Assembly (NCBI GenBank): GCA_032871835.1
Contig: CM065299.1
Coordinates: forward strand, 84,697,652-84,761,651
Length of the DNA stretch: 64,000 nucleotides
Direction: 5' to 3'
DNA from: Dipteronia dyeriana
Taxonomy: Eukaryota > Streptophyta > Magnoliopsida > Sapindales > Sapindaceae
The notes beneath the pieces were generated by a model. It was given only the letters and a program-made list of their open reading frames with translations, had not been told where the DNA came from and made no database searches. This document shows, piece after piece, positions 22,931-36,392 of this stretch (position 1 is its first letter; each line of letters opens with the position of its first letter). The translations under genes and the position numbers were made by a program.

Positions 22931-24841
22931 AAATGGCCGTGTAAGCCGAAAGGATCATTAGCTTTTGATTTAATAAAATTCCAGATGTTTTTCTCTTTAT
23001 TTCTGGTGGATTCCAAGATATTACGGAATACAAACGACAGTCTTATTCCTTTGTGTCTTCCACTGCATCATTTACAAGTATGTGTGTGAAGTTTTCTACT
23101 TGGAGTTTTGGAAGTAGATATCTCTCATGAGACCTCTGACCCAACCGTTTGGTGTCATAATTTATTGTAATAGTTATTGTAATACCTAAAAAAACACCAT
23201 TTTCTTGCTTTTTGTAAGTTTCTCAGTTTTTTATTGGCTCATTTTGTTGACAACCACATTTGGGGATTAATGTGTAAGGGTAGTTTAGGCCATCATTGCT
23301 CAAGACCTAGCTCAAGCTTCAAAAGGTAAATCACTTGTTTAACCTTGTTTGAAGAGTTTTTAGTGACACACTCTCATGCATGTTTTGATCATCTTGCATG
23401 CTTGCTTATATGTCAATTTGTGTGTCTTTTTGCCATAACTCTTGCTTGGGTTTTTGATGCATTTTAGTTTGCCCTTAGAAAAGGACTTTCCCCTTGACCG
23501 CGGTTGGGACCGCTCCAGGTGCATTACCTCCACCGCGGTATGCACAACGGTGTTCTCCAGGCGTTGCACGCTGCATCTACCGTGGCCTGTACAAGTTGCA
23601 TGCGCAACGGTATCCCAAGCGGAGGTTCCCAGACGTGTACCGCGGTCTAGACTGCTCTTGGTGTACATGCCTAGCCAGTGACCTAGGCAGCGGTAATGTC
23701 CAGTCATGCCATGCTGCATGGACCGCGGTCTAGACACTTGCCTAGGTCGCGGCACGCACAACGATCATGACGGGATTTAGTTTCCCTTTGTCCAAAACGT
23801 TGTCGTTTCGTGTAAGGCACATTATAAATATGTTCTCTTCTCTTCTCTTTGGTTTTGGGGAGTAAAATTAGTCATTTTTATTGTTTAAGCTTTTCTTTGA
23901 GAGAGAAATTGACTCCAAGAGAGAGAGAGAGCTCCTAAGAACACTTCTTGACTCAACCAACCTTCAATCCATGAGCATCTAACATCTTTTTGCATCTTTT
24001 AAGCATGGATTTTCTTGTTTGTCTTTGACTAGATAATCTCTACATGCCTTAGAATCTCTTGTTCCATTCTTATGACATGTATGCCTACGTTTAGCAATTA
24101 TTGTTGATTAAGTGTATGCCATTGAGGTTAATTGCATTTATAACATGCTTGGGTTGTTGAGTGTTGGTTGAGATTTATATTTTGTGATAGCTAGGATTTG
24201 TGACCATTTTACCCTTCTAGCTAAATCTTTATGCTTTGCATTTAGATATTGTTTAGGACTCATTGATTGCATTTTGTGATTGCATTTTGTGATTACATTA
24301 TAGTCCTTGTCATGTTTAATGACAACTTGTGTTGATTGACCCTTTGTTTGATAACTAGGATATAATGTTGCATAACTATATATAGTTAAGTCTTTATAAA
24401 CATTCATTTAGATATTGATATCTAGGAATTGTACTTAGTGACATTCTAAATTTCCTAGATAAGAATTTAGTGTTGCCTAACATTACTTGCATGTTTGAAT
24501 ATTTTATCATATTCACTTAGGTTGTTTTGACTCTTCATTGAGGTTAAGTCTTGTGACTAAGTGGTTGTGGCACAAGCATGTTGATCAAGAATCATTATTA
24601 AGGCCTGTTGGGTGGAGTGAAAGGGTTAGTAACTGGAGGGTGTGACGGGAGGTCAACCTAGGTTGTAAACTTTTATTCAATAGTGGATTTGAGGATCGAG
24701 TGTGATGCACATATCAGCCTGTGGTTTTTCTCATTTTGAGGGTTTCCACGTAAATATTATGTGTTGTTAATGTTTAAGCATAATTGCTTTTATTGAATGC
24801 TTGTTTATTCAGGGTAATTTGTGTTTATATTGATTTATCGA
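22931..24841 (+). repeat. LTR-like retrotransposon debris with CCGCGGT-rich block
   Basis: Three things suggest remains of LTR retrotransposons. A GC-rich block (23490-23770) has repeated ACCGCGGT and CAACGGT words. A TATA-like CATTATAAATATG follows at about 23820. A plant copia-LTR-like stretch, CAGCCTGTGGTTTTTCTC and TTTCCACGTAAATATT (24718-24760), lies further right. I could not find paired LTRs, a clean TG..CA boundary or a target duplication, and no gag-pol frame is present. This may be one solo LTR or two different fragments. Confidence 0.35.
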
Positions 24842-25217
24842 AAAATCGGTAATTGATTCCCCCACCCCCCACCCCAAACTTTCTAGGGATTTTTTTTTCA
24901 TTTTTGGTTTTAGACTGATTTATAACATTGAATTTAAAGAAAACTGTTTTTGAATACACAATCAAACCCTAGGTTATCAACTCTTATTGCAGAAAACCAT
25001 GTCATGCTCATCTTAGGGTTTTACTAATTTTACTGCTTACTGTGATTATCATGAGCTAGCCTAGAAAAACAATCATACAAGTCATGATCTTTGTAGATCA
25101 TCAACAACACAATTGTAGGAACTAAAATGTGAGATTAATTAATATGATAAGATCCACTTATAATTAAACCGAATAAGAAAAAAGTAGTTGAAAAAAGTGA
25201 GGTTATGAGAAGCATAA

Positions 25218-26465
25218 GGGGTCGTCCTATAAGCGTTTTTCAGTTGCTGTTTTTTTAAAATAAAAACGAAAATGAAAACAGTGTTTTTGGTTTTATTTTT
25301 GAATTCTGAAAACGTGTCTGGTAACATATATCAAAAGATGTATTCTGGAAATAAAAACGGAAAAAACGCGTCTGGTAGATTAACAAAAATTTTTACGATT
25401 AGTTAACCAAAATAATTTTCCTCTGTAAATTACACAATCCATTCCGGTTTTTCGATGTATACTATTTGTACATACAAAATTCCCTAATGCCAAATTTCTT
25501 CAAACCTTAAGAAAAAATAATAATTAAAATCAATGAGTTTGATCTGAAGACTTATGATTGTTGTCCTGTACCTGATCATCAACTCCTCTGCTATTTTTCT
25601 CTTCCTCATCCTCCTCCGTCGCCAATTTCTAATTCATTGATCAACATGTGCCATTTTGGGTATTGTTTCAGTTATATGCATTGATGCAAATGGGGGCCGG
25701 TGTGTAATAATTTGGTGGTTAACCATTTTTATAATTGTGAAAAGAATATGAAAAATGATATAGACTATGAATAAATCTGGAAATTTCCAAATACTAACAA
25801 AATACCAGAATTTTTTTAAATTCATCATTTCATCATTTTATAAACAAAATTTCTATAATTCATGTTTTTATCGACAAAATGACAAAAAAAATTTAACGAA
25901 TAAATCTAGAAGTTTCTTTCTTAAGTAGATCGGAAAGGAGAAGAAACGATCGACGGTGAAGACAGAGCTGCGATCGACGACGAATAAGAGGAAGCGATTG
26001 ACGGAGAAGACATAAGAGATCGACGACGAAGACAGAAGAGATCGACGACAGAGGAGAGGATTGGAAGTAGAAGAAGAGGATATCGACGACGAACGACAAA
26101 GAAGATCTGAGAAAGAAGAGATTGATGGCGAAGACAGAGAGAGAAGACGGGGGAGATTGAAGACGAAGGAGCGGATCGGAAGAAGAAAAAGAGATCGGCG
26201 GAGACGACAAAAGACGAAAAGGATATGGGAAAGAAGAGGATTCGTGAAAGAAAGAGTAGGCAGAAGAAAAATAAAGTGAAAACAAAACAAAAACATGAAA
26301 AACAACTTTTATTTGTTTTTCAAATTTTTCAAATTTATCATTGATATTGTTTTTTATTTTTATTTTATATTTTTTAAAAATAAAATAAAAAACGATCAAC
26401 GAACGCGTTTTCGAAATCGTTTTAAAAAAATGAAAACAAAAATAGATTAAAAACAGTTGTAGGAG
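25218..26465. mobile_element. MITE-like element with AAAACG-rich inverted ends
   Basis: The left part (GTCGTCCTATAAGCGTTTTT, then GAAAACGTGTCTGGTAAC) is mirrored on the right by AACGCGTTTTCG and AAAAACAGTTGTAGGAGGG. The first and last ~20 bp are an imperfect inverted pair (about 14 of 20). The centre (25920-26280) is purine-rich with many GATCGACGACGAAGACAG-like repeats, giving long low-complexity Arg/Glu or Ser/Phe/Leu frames on both strands (up to 168 codons) that I do not regard as genes. No target duplication was confirmed. Confidence 0.5.
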
Positions 26466-28100
26466 GGTGGCTAAATATGTGTTTGTTTTCGGTTGTTTAT
26501 CTTTCTTGCTTTACTAAACGCATGAATGGACCACAAACAATCAAGTCTCTAAACAGTGTTTTCACGCAGAGAAGTACAATTAGATGCAAGAGATTGGTTA
26601 CTCAACAATGACCTTTCGCGACTAGCGATAACCTTGGAACATAAATCAAGATACTTTATCATTAATTATTAATTAAAGATGGGATATATTCCACTCAAAT
26701 TATATGTAAATTTAATTAGTTTTTGAGAAGTTTGAGAATATGCACAAAGCTATAAATGTGTGAATCACTTTATTTCTCGATCATTCTATTGGTTCAGATA
26801 ATTCTGCATTCTATTTTCATTTCATTGGCTGTCCAAAGTATTTGACTTTACAAAAGAAAAAAAAAAGAGAGAGGGTGATGTCAGAAGAAGATAAAAATAA
26901 ATTAATATCAAAACTCACTGCAAATTATATATGTGAGTTCAATTTTTATAAAGTGTAGATGAAGAAATCTAATATAGATGAAATAATATTTAACAATCAA
27001 ATAATCATAACATATTTAAAATAATGAGCAAAACATCAATTTCTATGAACTTTTCCTTTTCGATAAATACTTTCATATGAATATCAGAAAGAAACGAATC
27101 AAATTTTATAGTAAGTATGATATCGAATAAATTCTCGCTCTCTTTTCATTAATTTTTAAAATAGTTTTCTCGAATTTTTAATCTGTGAGATCATAGCGTT
27201 TAATTTGAATCTTATAAGCATCTAATCACATTTAGTTTGTTTAAGTTAAATATATTTTTAGTCAATAATTTATTTTTAAAAAAAAACTTAGAGAAGAAGC
27301 TTCAGTACTAGACTGTCTAATAAAATAAGTCGCAAAAGTTGATTTACTTCTAAAATATTAACTACTAGCTAGCTAACCAAATCATAATGATCAGATCATG
27401 GCCTGTAAACATTTTATATATAATTAATAAATCTACAATATTCACTTGACAGATGTCAAAGTGATAGAGGTTTATATTTATAGCATATTATATCTGTAAT
27501 CCAGAGTTTAAGGATCCAACAAGAGACCTTACTAATTTTGATAAGATTTGGAATTGTATAGTGTGACATGAAATGAATATCTAATGTACAAAATCCTAAG
27601 TAGTAGGTAATCCAACATTAGGGTTTATATATAATAATTTAGAACTAATATAGGTTTCTTTTTAGGTCATAGTTTGGTTGTATCTCACAGTTCAACAAGC
27701 ACACGTGCATATTTGTAGTCCACAAATTCAAACTCACAGCAATTTTTTAATGATATTAAGTTCGAAGTTATTGTTGAGAGAGCATTAATAATAAGTTTTG
27801 ATGAGGATCGAAATGGGGGTGGGGGGGGACCATTATTGGCTATAATTGATATAAGTTTTTGAGTCTTTAGTAGTTAAAGGCTTTTTAGGGTTTCCGTGTA
27901 TTAAAAATAACCTAACTCTTACTAGCAAAGGAAATTGCCTGCCACTGTCCCCCAATGATACTGACCACCTTTTAGTCTATACAAGAAAAACTTGTGAGAC
28001 AGTTTCACCACTTTAATGGTGTTGAATTATGCCATCTCATAGATTTTGAACCTTTACTATATATCATCTCCGTATATATATGCCTATATATGTCTAAGTA
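26466..28100. other. Intergenic upstream of the NF-YB gene
   Basis: AT-rich, with no open frame or repeat element recognised. A GAGAGAGAGGGTGATG purine patch (26865-26880) and a G run (27819-27830) are present. It would contain any distal promoter of the gene at 28199. Confidence 0.5.
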
Positions 28101-28108
28101 TATATAAA
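28101..28108 (+). promoter_or_regulatory. Candidate TATA box of the NF-YB gene
   Basis: TATATAAA lies 91 bp before the ATG at 28199, in a run of ATATAT-rich sequence (28070-28110). Between them is GACGTGTC (28141-28148), an ABRE-like core, and a pyrimidine-rich leader, TCTTTTTCTCTTTAT. The spacing fits a short 5' UTR. The surrounding TA repeats mean other TATA sites are possible. Confidence 0.45.
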
Positions 28109-28198
28109 TGATCAGCGATTTATGAGGAAGTAAAGAAACGACGTGTCTTTGTTTGACACTTGACAGGATAAAATCTTTTTCTCTTTATAGAGAGATCA

Positions 28199-28768
28199 AT
28201 GGTTGATAATAACATAGGCAATAATTTAGATAGAGATCATCATCACAAGTACAACTTTGCTGGGGCGAGTAGTGGCTCAGGTGGTGACCAGGAATATTAT
28301 GGCATCATTAAGGAGCAAGATCGGTTGCTTCCGATTGCGAATGTTGGGAGAATCATGAAGCAGATTCTGCCTCCGAATGCCAAAATCTCGAAAGAAGCAA
28401 AAGAAACCATGCAAGAATGTGTGTCCGAGTTCATTAGTTTTGTCACTGGAGAAGCATCGGACAAGTGCCACAAGGAGAAGCGCAAGACTGTCAATGGGGA
28501 TGATATTTGTTGGGCTCTTTCAACTCTAGGGTTTGATAACTACTCCGATCAATTGAAAATATATTTGCACAAGTATAGGGAGCTGGAAGGTGAGAGAGCT
28601 AGCCAGAATAAGGCCGGTGGAAACACTGATCATCATCATCATCATCATCAAGGGAAGGAAGAACCAACCGACGGCTTTAATGGTGAACCACCGCCGCAGA
28701 AACATACACTTCATCCCTTCAAGTTCAACAACATGCCTGACAGGAGCAATAGCTCCACCAGGTTTTGA
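28199..28768 (+). CDS. NF-YB5-like: NF-YB transcription factor subunit, NF-YB5-like (non-LEC1)
   Basis: An intact intronless gene of 189 aa for the B (HAP3/CBF-A) subunit of nuclear factor Y. NF-YB pairs with NF-YC through histone folds, and the dimer recruits NF-YA to bind CCAAT boxes in promoters. The histone-fold core spans residues 38-130: [17 protein letters not shown] (DNA-contact start), then [19 protein letters not shown], then [19 protein letters not shown] and the [10 protein letters not shown] end. Residue 65 is Lys (AKISKEAKE) where LEC1-type members have Asp, so this is the non-LEC1 class. Within that class, the core and the short tails look most like NF-YB5 of Arabidopsis (judged from memory). 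The N-terminal tail is Asn/Asp/His-rich with a Gly/Ser patch. The C-terminal tail has a six-His run coded by CAT repeats (about 28633-28650) and a basic Ser/Arg end. Start context is AGATCAATGGTT. It lies tail to tail with the HAK gene. Confidence 0.95.
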   Translation: MVDNNIGNNLDRDHHHKYNFAGASSGSGGDQEYYGIIKEQDRLLPIANVGRIMKQILPPNAKISKEAKETMQECVSEFISFVTGEASDKCHKEKRKTVNGDDICWALSTLGFDNYSDQLKIYLHKYRELEGERASQNKAGGNTDHHHHHHQGKEEPTDGFNGEPPPQKHTLHPFKFNNMPDRSNSSTRF

Positions 28769-31214
28769 GACATGGTGGTAATTATTATGTTTTATTTTCT
28801 TATAATTAATTAAGATGCTGTGCTATGGATGTGGAATGCTTTTAGAATTTTCTGCTTGTGTGGGGTTTTAAGAATTAATTAAAGCTAATCCTTCTTCAAT
28901 TTCCTATGAATTTCGTAGCCGTTAGTTAGTTCTATAACTAATTAAGATGGTCGATTGATGATGATCAACACCAATACTTCTTGTATCATGGTTTGTAATT
29001 GGGAATTTATGTATGAATATCTAGGGTTTGATTTGATGAGCAAATTTATAATTAGATTTTGCTAATTCAAATATGTACAAGTCCCTTGATTTTATAAATT
29101 TGACTTGAGTTGAGAATAGAAAGTTTGGTATATATTAATGGATAATTTGCTTGTAAAGTTGTTCAATCTGAGTAGATAGAAACGAAAACGAAAAAGGCAT
29201 TTTACCACCCCAATCTAAGAGAGAAAAATCAGAACCAAAATTCATATCGGTAAGCCTGCAAAGTACATATATAGTGGATTTGAAGGACAAAATATGGAAA
29301 TACATACGATTTTTTTAACTAAAACTTTGAAAATATTTTTGAAATCTTTGTTTCTGCAGATTGCCCATCTTCTATATATTGTATAAATTATACAATTTCT
29401 TACAATTGTAAGTTTCATCTAGAGTCACATTTTTAATTCATCCTATGAGCCACATCAAATGTGATTCTACACGTAAGATTATATCAATCAAATGTATGGT
29501 ATATTGTGTGAGGATGCTTGATATATAATGCTTAATTGCATAGTGTGGATTTGAAGATCAGTACCTGATGATTATTGTGATTAATGTAGCTTTGAACTCT
29601 TTGTTTCTTATTGCCAGTATATATAGCATTGTTGAAAGTCTTTTTTTTTTTTTTTCTTGTAATGCCCTTTTCTTTTGTCCTCTTTTTGATTACCAATTTT
29701 ATTCATATCTTAGTTGGAAACCGAACTATATATGATCGCACAACAGATTGAATGCTTGTGGTTTCGATAGGAACACAAAAGCTCCAAATATATATAATCA
29801 TTAATTCGTTTTTTCTTTTTGTTCAATCATTCTAGCTATAAATAATTTTACACAGTGTCCTATAATTTTGGACTCTTTTGATTTATTTTCTTTTGATTTA
29901 TTTTTTTCTCTTACTTTTACAAATATTGCTGCAGTACTTCTCAGCTCATATTCAAGACTTTTATTCTTTTAGAGTAATGTTAATTATATACTCAGCACTA
30001 GAATCCTGCTGTGGTTTGCGGCCTTTAAACAAATTAGCATACTGTTGTGTTTGTCATCCATACGAGTGTGTTGATGTATGCACATATATATATATAGAAA
30101 ATATAAAAAATTAAAAATTAAAAATACCCAGCTCACTGAACGCACTCTATGCTCATGTTAATTCAATATAAAGTTGACCAAAAAAATTATATTTGGTTGG
30201 GTTGGTGGGGGGACCACGATGTAGTGATGTTACAATATTTGTGATTTGTTGTATCGATCACGCTGCTAGCTTCTTATTATTTAGTTTAGTTTATGTTGAT
30301 AGATTTGGATTTTCTCTCCCCACAAGTGGGGATTTCACTAAAATTGTCAAATGTCTTTGGAAGTTTTGTGTCTAGATTATTAGCGCAGGAGAAAAGCAAG
30401 TGAAATAATAATAATTTTTTTCAGGAATTTGTAGTGTTTCTCTAGCTTGAAGACACTCTCCATCGATGATTTTGAATTTCTTGATAATCACAAAAGAAAA
30501 AGAGACAAATTAAATAACGCAAAAGGGTAAAAATTTACATATGCATAGAATTTAAACCAAGTTTAATTGTTGTAAACTTGTAATTTTGATAGGCTGATAA
30601 TATAAATATACCAGTCGTATGATCATTGTTTATAACAATTTTTTGTTTCTTAAATTTTTTAGAGTGAACACTCAACTGTTGCACATGGGGAGTTTTTTGT
30701 TTTTCTCTTCCCGACTAAGGTTACGTTAATAATGCACAGAACGGGTGATCAGTTATATATACTAAAACAAATTAATTAATAATTAACAATAATATATCAT
30801 GCTCTTGAGCCACCAACCAAACACTACACGTGACATCTAGCATATCCTACTAATTAATGCAACCTATATAGACGCCAGTAGGACACACATATTTAGAGTT
30901 GTTAAGCTGAGTTATGATATTTTTTGAAGTGTAAATGAAACATCAAATTGTATGCACGAGGGAGAAAGAAATTAACAAATCTTGATCATGTATTTTTCAT
31001 TTATATTTAGGTGTCAAACATCTAATGTAAAGCTAAAGAGTAAAGCTAAGGTAATAATAATAATAAAAAGGATAAGAGAGAATCTAATCAAGATGTTCAT
31101 TTTCCATCCTACCAAAGTTGTAATTAGTTAGGGATTATGCGGTGTGGAAATAGGATAAGATTTTTTTTTTTTGAAATTATATTGGATTGGAAAAGATATA
31201 ACTGGACTAATTTT
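28769..31214. other. Intergenic between NF-YB and HAK genes
   Basis: AT-rich, including the 3' flank of the NF-YB gene. No canonical AATAAA was found close to its stop. Short open frames at 29878-30375 lack any family resemblance. No repeat element was recognised. Confidence 0.5.
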
Positions 31215-31945
31215 AGTGATGTGATGTGTTTGGTACTGTATGTAATTGAATTCAAATAATCCTCGTGTTTGGAGTGGTACGAGATTGAATAAAAAAAATA
31301 TTTTTATCATATATTTAATGAAACGACATATATTAAATTACATTAAATTAAATAATTTTTAGGCAAATTAAGTATTTAATTTTTAAAAAATAAGTAAAAA
31401 GATTTAAAATTAAAATTAAAGAAAATAACATTTTTTTTAATTAATGTTTAATATTTAAAAAATATTTTTAAATATTATAGCAAGATATATTGAATAAATA
31501 TAAAATTTTAGAATTAAATTAAAAAAACAAAAGAAGAAAAATTAAAAAAATACATGGGACTAAATAGTCTCTCCTCACCTACATAAAATGGTTCTATATA
31601 ATTAAACTAGTTAAAATAATTATTTAAATTACCATTTGAAAAAATATATAATCATTTAAAAATAATTTAAATATTTAAAATCAATTTTAAATACAATAGT
31701 ATCGATTTTTATTTGTTAATTATAAAAAAAATATTATTTTTAAAATGTTTAAAATAAATTATTTTATTACTTATTAAAATATATTTATATTTTAATTTTA
31801 TAAAAAAAATATTAAGAGGTAAAATTAGTCCCACCATCATGGGATACGTTGGTTGCATGGGTAAAATATCATCTCATACAACCAACAAATATGAGGGATA
31901 TAAGTAAAATTAGTTATATTCTATCTCATACACCAAACATACCTT
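31215..31945. mobile_element. Possible MITE with TGTTTGGT ends
   Basis: ATGTGTTTGGTAC near the left and CACCAAACATACCTT at the right are inverted. The right arm continues CTCATAC, TTGGTTGCATG and ATCTCATACAACCAAC, as in many small plant elements of this look. The interior is very AT-rich and non-coding. Ends are imperfect and no target duplication was established. Confidence 0.35.
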
Positions 31946-32396
31946 AAAGAGTTAAAAGACAGTAAGTGATAAGATCTCACACCCTATGAGGAACATGCAT
32001 GGCAAATCTCATATTGTTGTTCGGGTATTGATGTTAGTATCAGGTGGAAAAGAGTTAAGGTTATATTTATATTAACAAATATTAAAAAAAATGCAAAATT
32101 AACCTCATTTTTATTGAGTTAGCTAGACTGATCAGTTGTTGGTAACTATAGAAATATTACCATTCCTTGGTCATTAACTATGCAAGATTGACAGTAATGA
32201 ATATCTTAGAAATCAATGCAAGAAAAACAAAACTTTTAGACAAGAAAAATCATGCTTGAATTAATGAATATACTTCTACCAGAACCGCAATACATAAGTA
32301 ACATAACCACTTGCCTTCAACATTCAACAAGCAAGGCCTTTGCATACCATATGTAGCTATATATAACATTCTTATATATATATATATGATTATGCT

Positions 32397-32402
32397 TTTA
32401 TT
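32397..32402 (-). terminator. Candidate poly(A) signal of the HAK gene
   Basis: AATAAA on the minus strand, about 95 bp beyond the stop codon of the potassium transporter gene. The position is normal for a plant near-upstream element. AT-rich sequence (ATATATAT) follows. Confidence 0.45.
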
Positions 32403-32496
32403 ATTCTTTACAACGTAAAGGTAATACACCACTTCAGAGCTGAAATCAATCCACCTCTTTGATAAATGATAATCACTAGTATAGTTTGTGTTGCAA

Positions 32497-34776
32497 TCAA
32501 AGCTCGTACGTCATTCCCACTTTTAGCATGCGTTTGTGAGGAATATCAAACACTTTCTCACTTTGTCTCAAGTTTTTCTTCAAGAAATTGTAAGCATAAT
32601 CTATCAAAACCCTCTTCCCAATACCAGCTCCTTTGCTTGCAACCACTTCATTCTCACCAATCAAGTGAACAACACCAGCTCTCCAAGCCTTTTCCACCTT
32701 TTCAAGCTCTCTCTCCATTGCCTCTGTTTTCACATCCTGATCAACCTCATGATCTCCATTAACCAACCCATGATCACCATCTACTTCACAAATATTACTA
32801 TTATTATTCTCACCGTTGTTGATGAGCATTTGAGAATAATCATCTTTTATAAACTCATTCAACTTTGCAACCAAGATTCTCTCAAACGGCTCCTCCTCGT
32901 TCCTCACATCCGTGTACCCGTATCTTGCAACACAACGGAACACATTAAGCTCTCTAGGCTGCACTCTTCGGAAAAGAAACCGTTCTTCTGGAGGAACCTT
33001 GCTAATTGGTAGAGATTTGATGGAGACGAAGACGAGGACTGAGTGTAATGCAGGTACATTGCCCACATAATGTTGGAAAATGGGTGGGATACCTTCAACA
33101 AGCTCTGAGTAGAACATAGCAAGTCCAGGGATTCGGCAAAAATTTGTGTCAGCGGCTATTACCTTTACTCTCTCCGGAGAAATCTTGTGATCGACCTCAT
33201 AATAGTACTTCCTTCTATATACGTCGTTCCAAACATACATTATAATCATTAGAAGTGCGGCGAAGGCTAATGGTAAGTATCCTCCTTGGTCGAATTTGTA
33301 GAGGACTGAACTTAAATAGAGAAACTCAACAGAACCAATGATCAGAACATAAGAGATTATGAGAAGTATGTTGGTCTTCCATATCATTATCATGATAAGT
33401 ACCAAAAAAGATGATGTGAGTGTCATTACAAACACCACCGCGATCCCTGTAGCAGCAACATTATTAATTCCATAATATATCAGTTTCCATATTAATTTTT
33501 CAGATTCAATTGAGTGAGATGTGATGTTAATTATTACCATATGCATTGCCAATTTTGGCAGTGGTCTTGAAACCAAGAGTGACTCCTACACAAGCTATCA
33601 TGAGTAGGAAATTGATTTCTGGAATAAAAACTTGTCCTTCGTATTTAGCCGATGTGTGCACGATCTTCACACGAGGGAAACAACCCAATGAAAGGGATTG
33701 TTGGATGATTGAGAAAGTCGCTGAAATCATTGCTTGACTTGCTATGATTGCTGCCAATACAGCCACCACAAACATTGGCCAATACAAAGGATCTGCATGA
33801 CATGCGATGGATATATCTTGAGGATCAATGGAAATTAAATATATATATATATATATGATCATTTAAATTTAATTACCTGGAATAGACTTGAAAAATGTAT
33901 CATTGACTGAGTCAGTATGCTTTCGAAGGAAAGCAGCCTGGCCAGTGTATGCCAAAACGAGAGCTGGATATGTCACAGTGCACATACTTAATTGTATAGA
34001 CCGAACCGTGAAGTGACCAACATCCGCAAACAAAGCTTCAGTTCCTTTAATAATTAATCATCGATCAGAAAATCAATTTAATTCTTCCAAGATTAGTATT
34101 GATTACAATCTTAATTGGATGCTCGAGTACATACCTGTTATTGCAAGGACAATGCCACCAAGGGAAATCCAAGCATCTTTCTTGTTTCTTCTGAAATAAT
34201 CTAGGATGTACACTGGATTTAAAGCTTTGATTACAGATGGGTCAAATTTGAAGTAGTTATAAACGCCAATGCCTCCAATGAGTGCGAACCAAACACAGAT
34301 TATGGGCGCAAAGCTGTAGCCAACCTTATCTGTTCCAAGTCTTTGCACCGAGAAGAGACCGATCAAGATGGCTACCGATATCCAAACAATCCTTTCTGTG
34401 AACAAAATATTGTATAATATAGCATCAGCAACAACTGTTTAATTTATAAAGTACGTTCATGGGTATGTTAATGTATATTTATTTTGTTACAATGCAAAAT
34501 GTGCACCACCCAACACTACTCATTAAGCTATTGCAAGCAGATCAATTAACTTATAATTAATTAAAAATAGTATATATATCTACTTACACTACCATACATT
34601 ATACATATGGTATGTTGATGATTTTTTTTTTCTTTTGATGACTTTGACAAATTATGACACATTTCAGGAACAGGAGAGATTTTTAACAGATTTTATAATT
34701 AAATTGAAGGAAGAATTTATCATAAATTTCCAACTTGTTACATTTCGTATAAAATTTATGCAATATCTAAAAAAAA

Positions 34777-34832
<56 letters not shown>

Positions 34833-36358
34833 GAGGTTTGCCTCTACAATTCAATTTATGAATGAAAAATATAATAAAGTAAAAAAAAAGAGTAAAATTT
34901 TCTGTATCATAAAACAAAATCAATATATATATATTATTATATGGGAATTGGGATTTCTGTTTACTTTTCAATCGGTAATATATAATTTTAAGATAGATTC
35001 ATACTTATTTTGTCGTTATTTGAGCCGTCAATATTTAAAATTTATATAGGTAAATAATTGGTTTTCTAGGTTTGTATTTAATGGTCCTAAGTCGTAAGTC
35101 CTAAGCGAAGGGAAAGATTCCAAATCAACATGCGTCACTTGGGATGTACATAATCTGCTTGTTGAAGCCACATTATTCAAAATAGTTGTCTAGATTCACA
35201 GACTTAACAATTTAGGAGTCAAACTAGAAACACAATAATTTTATTTATTTAATTATTCATTAGGTGCAAGAGTATGAGCAATACCTTCTGTCATTGCAGG
35301 TGCGGCTTCCTTGATTCCTCCCACAGCCGATAAAACTGCCATTAATTTTAACAGAAAAAATTGCAGTCAACAGTCGTATATATACACTAGCTAGTTTTGT
35401 CTTTTGCTAGAAAAGCATATGGACAAGTGACAATTGAATTAATAAAACAACTCAATGCGCAGTTGTTTAATTCGACCTCATGTATTTTTGGAACTATATT
35501 GCAATAAATTCAGTGACGCACAATACTAATCATGAAGAAACAAATTACCTGAGATGCAAGGAGTGAGGACTCCATCACCGATGACCATAGAAGTGCCAAG
35601 CATGGTGGCCATCAATAGGAAAAACTTGGCGAACCGACTTTTCTCTAGCTTTGACTGGAGAGTTGATGCCCTTCTAAGACCTTCGCTTGGTAACTCAAGC
35701 TGGAAATTGGACACACTGCGGTCCTCAGCTTGTTGGCTGGGGAGCAATCCAACCTTTGCATATCGGCATATTAGAGAGTACAAAGCGAACGTCCCTCCTG
35801 TATATTTTATTTACATGAACATGTATATATGTAAGTCCAATGGTGACTGTAGATAAAATTTGGGTAAAAATTGTCATTTAATTATAATGTGATGGCTGGT
35901 GCGAGGTTGGTGGGGGGTCGGGGATTGAGTATGTAATAGAAAATTAGAGGATCCTAGATGGTGTTGGTATTTGACATGTGAGATGTTAATATCACACCAC
36001 TTACCATATAATTTCATGATTTACGGTATGTTGACATTTCACGTGTCAATATTTTACAAGAACATATCTTGGATTGGGTTAGGCCTAGGGGTGGCGAAAT
36101 TCACACACCCGCCACAAACCTGCGAGGCCCCGACCGTTTGGGGCGGGTCAGTAAAATCGAGCAACGGGGTGGGTTTGGGGCAAATTACGTGACCTGATCG
36201 AGTATGGGGTAGCCCCTTTTACTCCGACCCACCTTGTCTGACCCGTAATATATATATTAAAAAATATATATTTGACATATAAAAAAGGAAATACGAAACC
36301 CTAATAGTCTCAAATCTCTTTCTCTCCTTCTCTCGCCGTTAAACAAAACACACACACA

Positions 36359-36392
<34 letters not shown>

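Noticed and set aside
25868..26399. 145- and 168-codon minus-strand Ser/Phe/Leu-rich frames
   Set aside because: They are two shifted readings of the same purine-rich repeat (GATCGACGACGAAGA) inside a MITE-like element; no real gene would be open in both.
28277..28781. Overlapping frames on both strands at the NF-YB gene
   Set aside because: Shadows of the clear 189-aa NF-YB reading frame.
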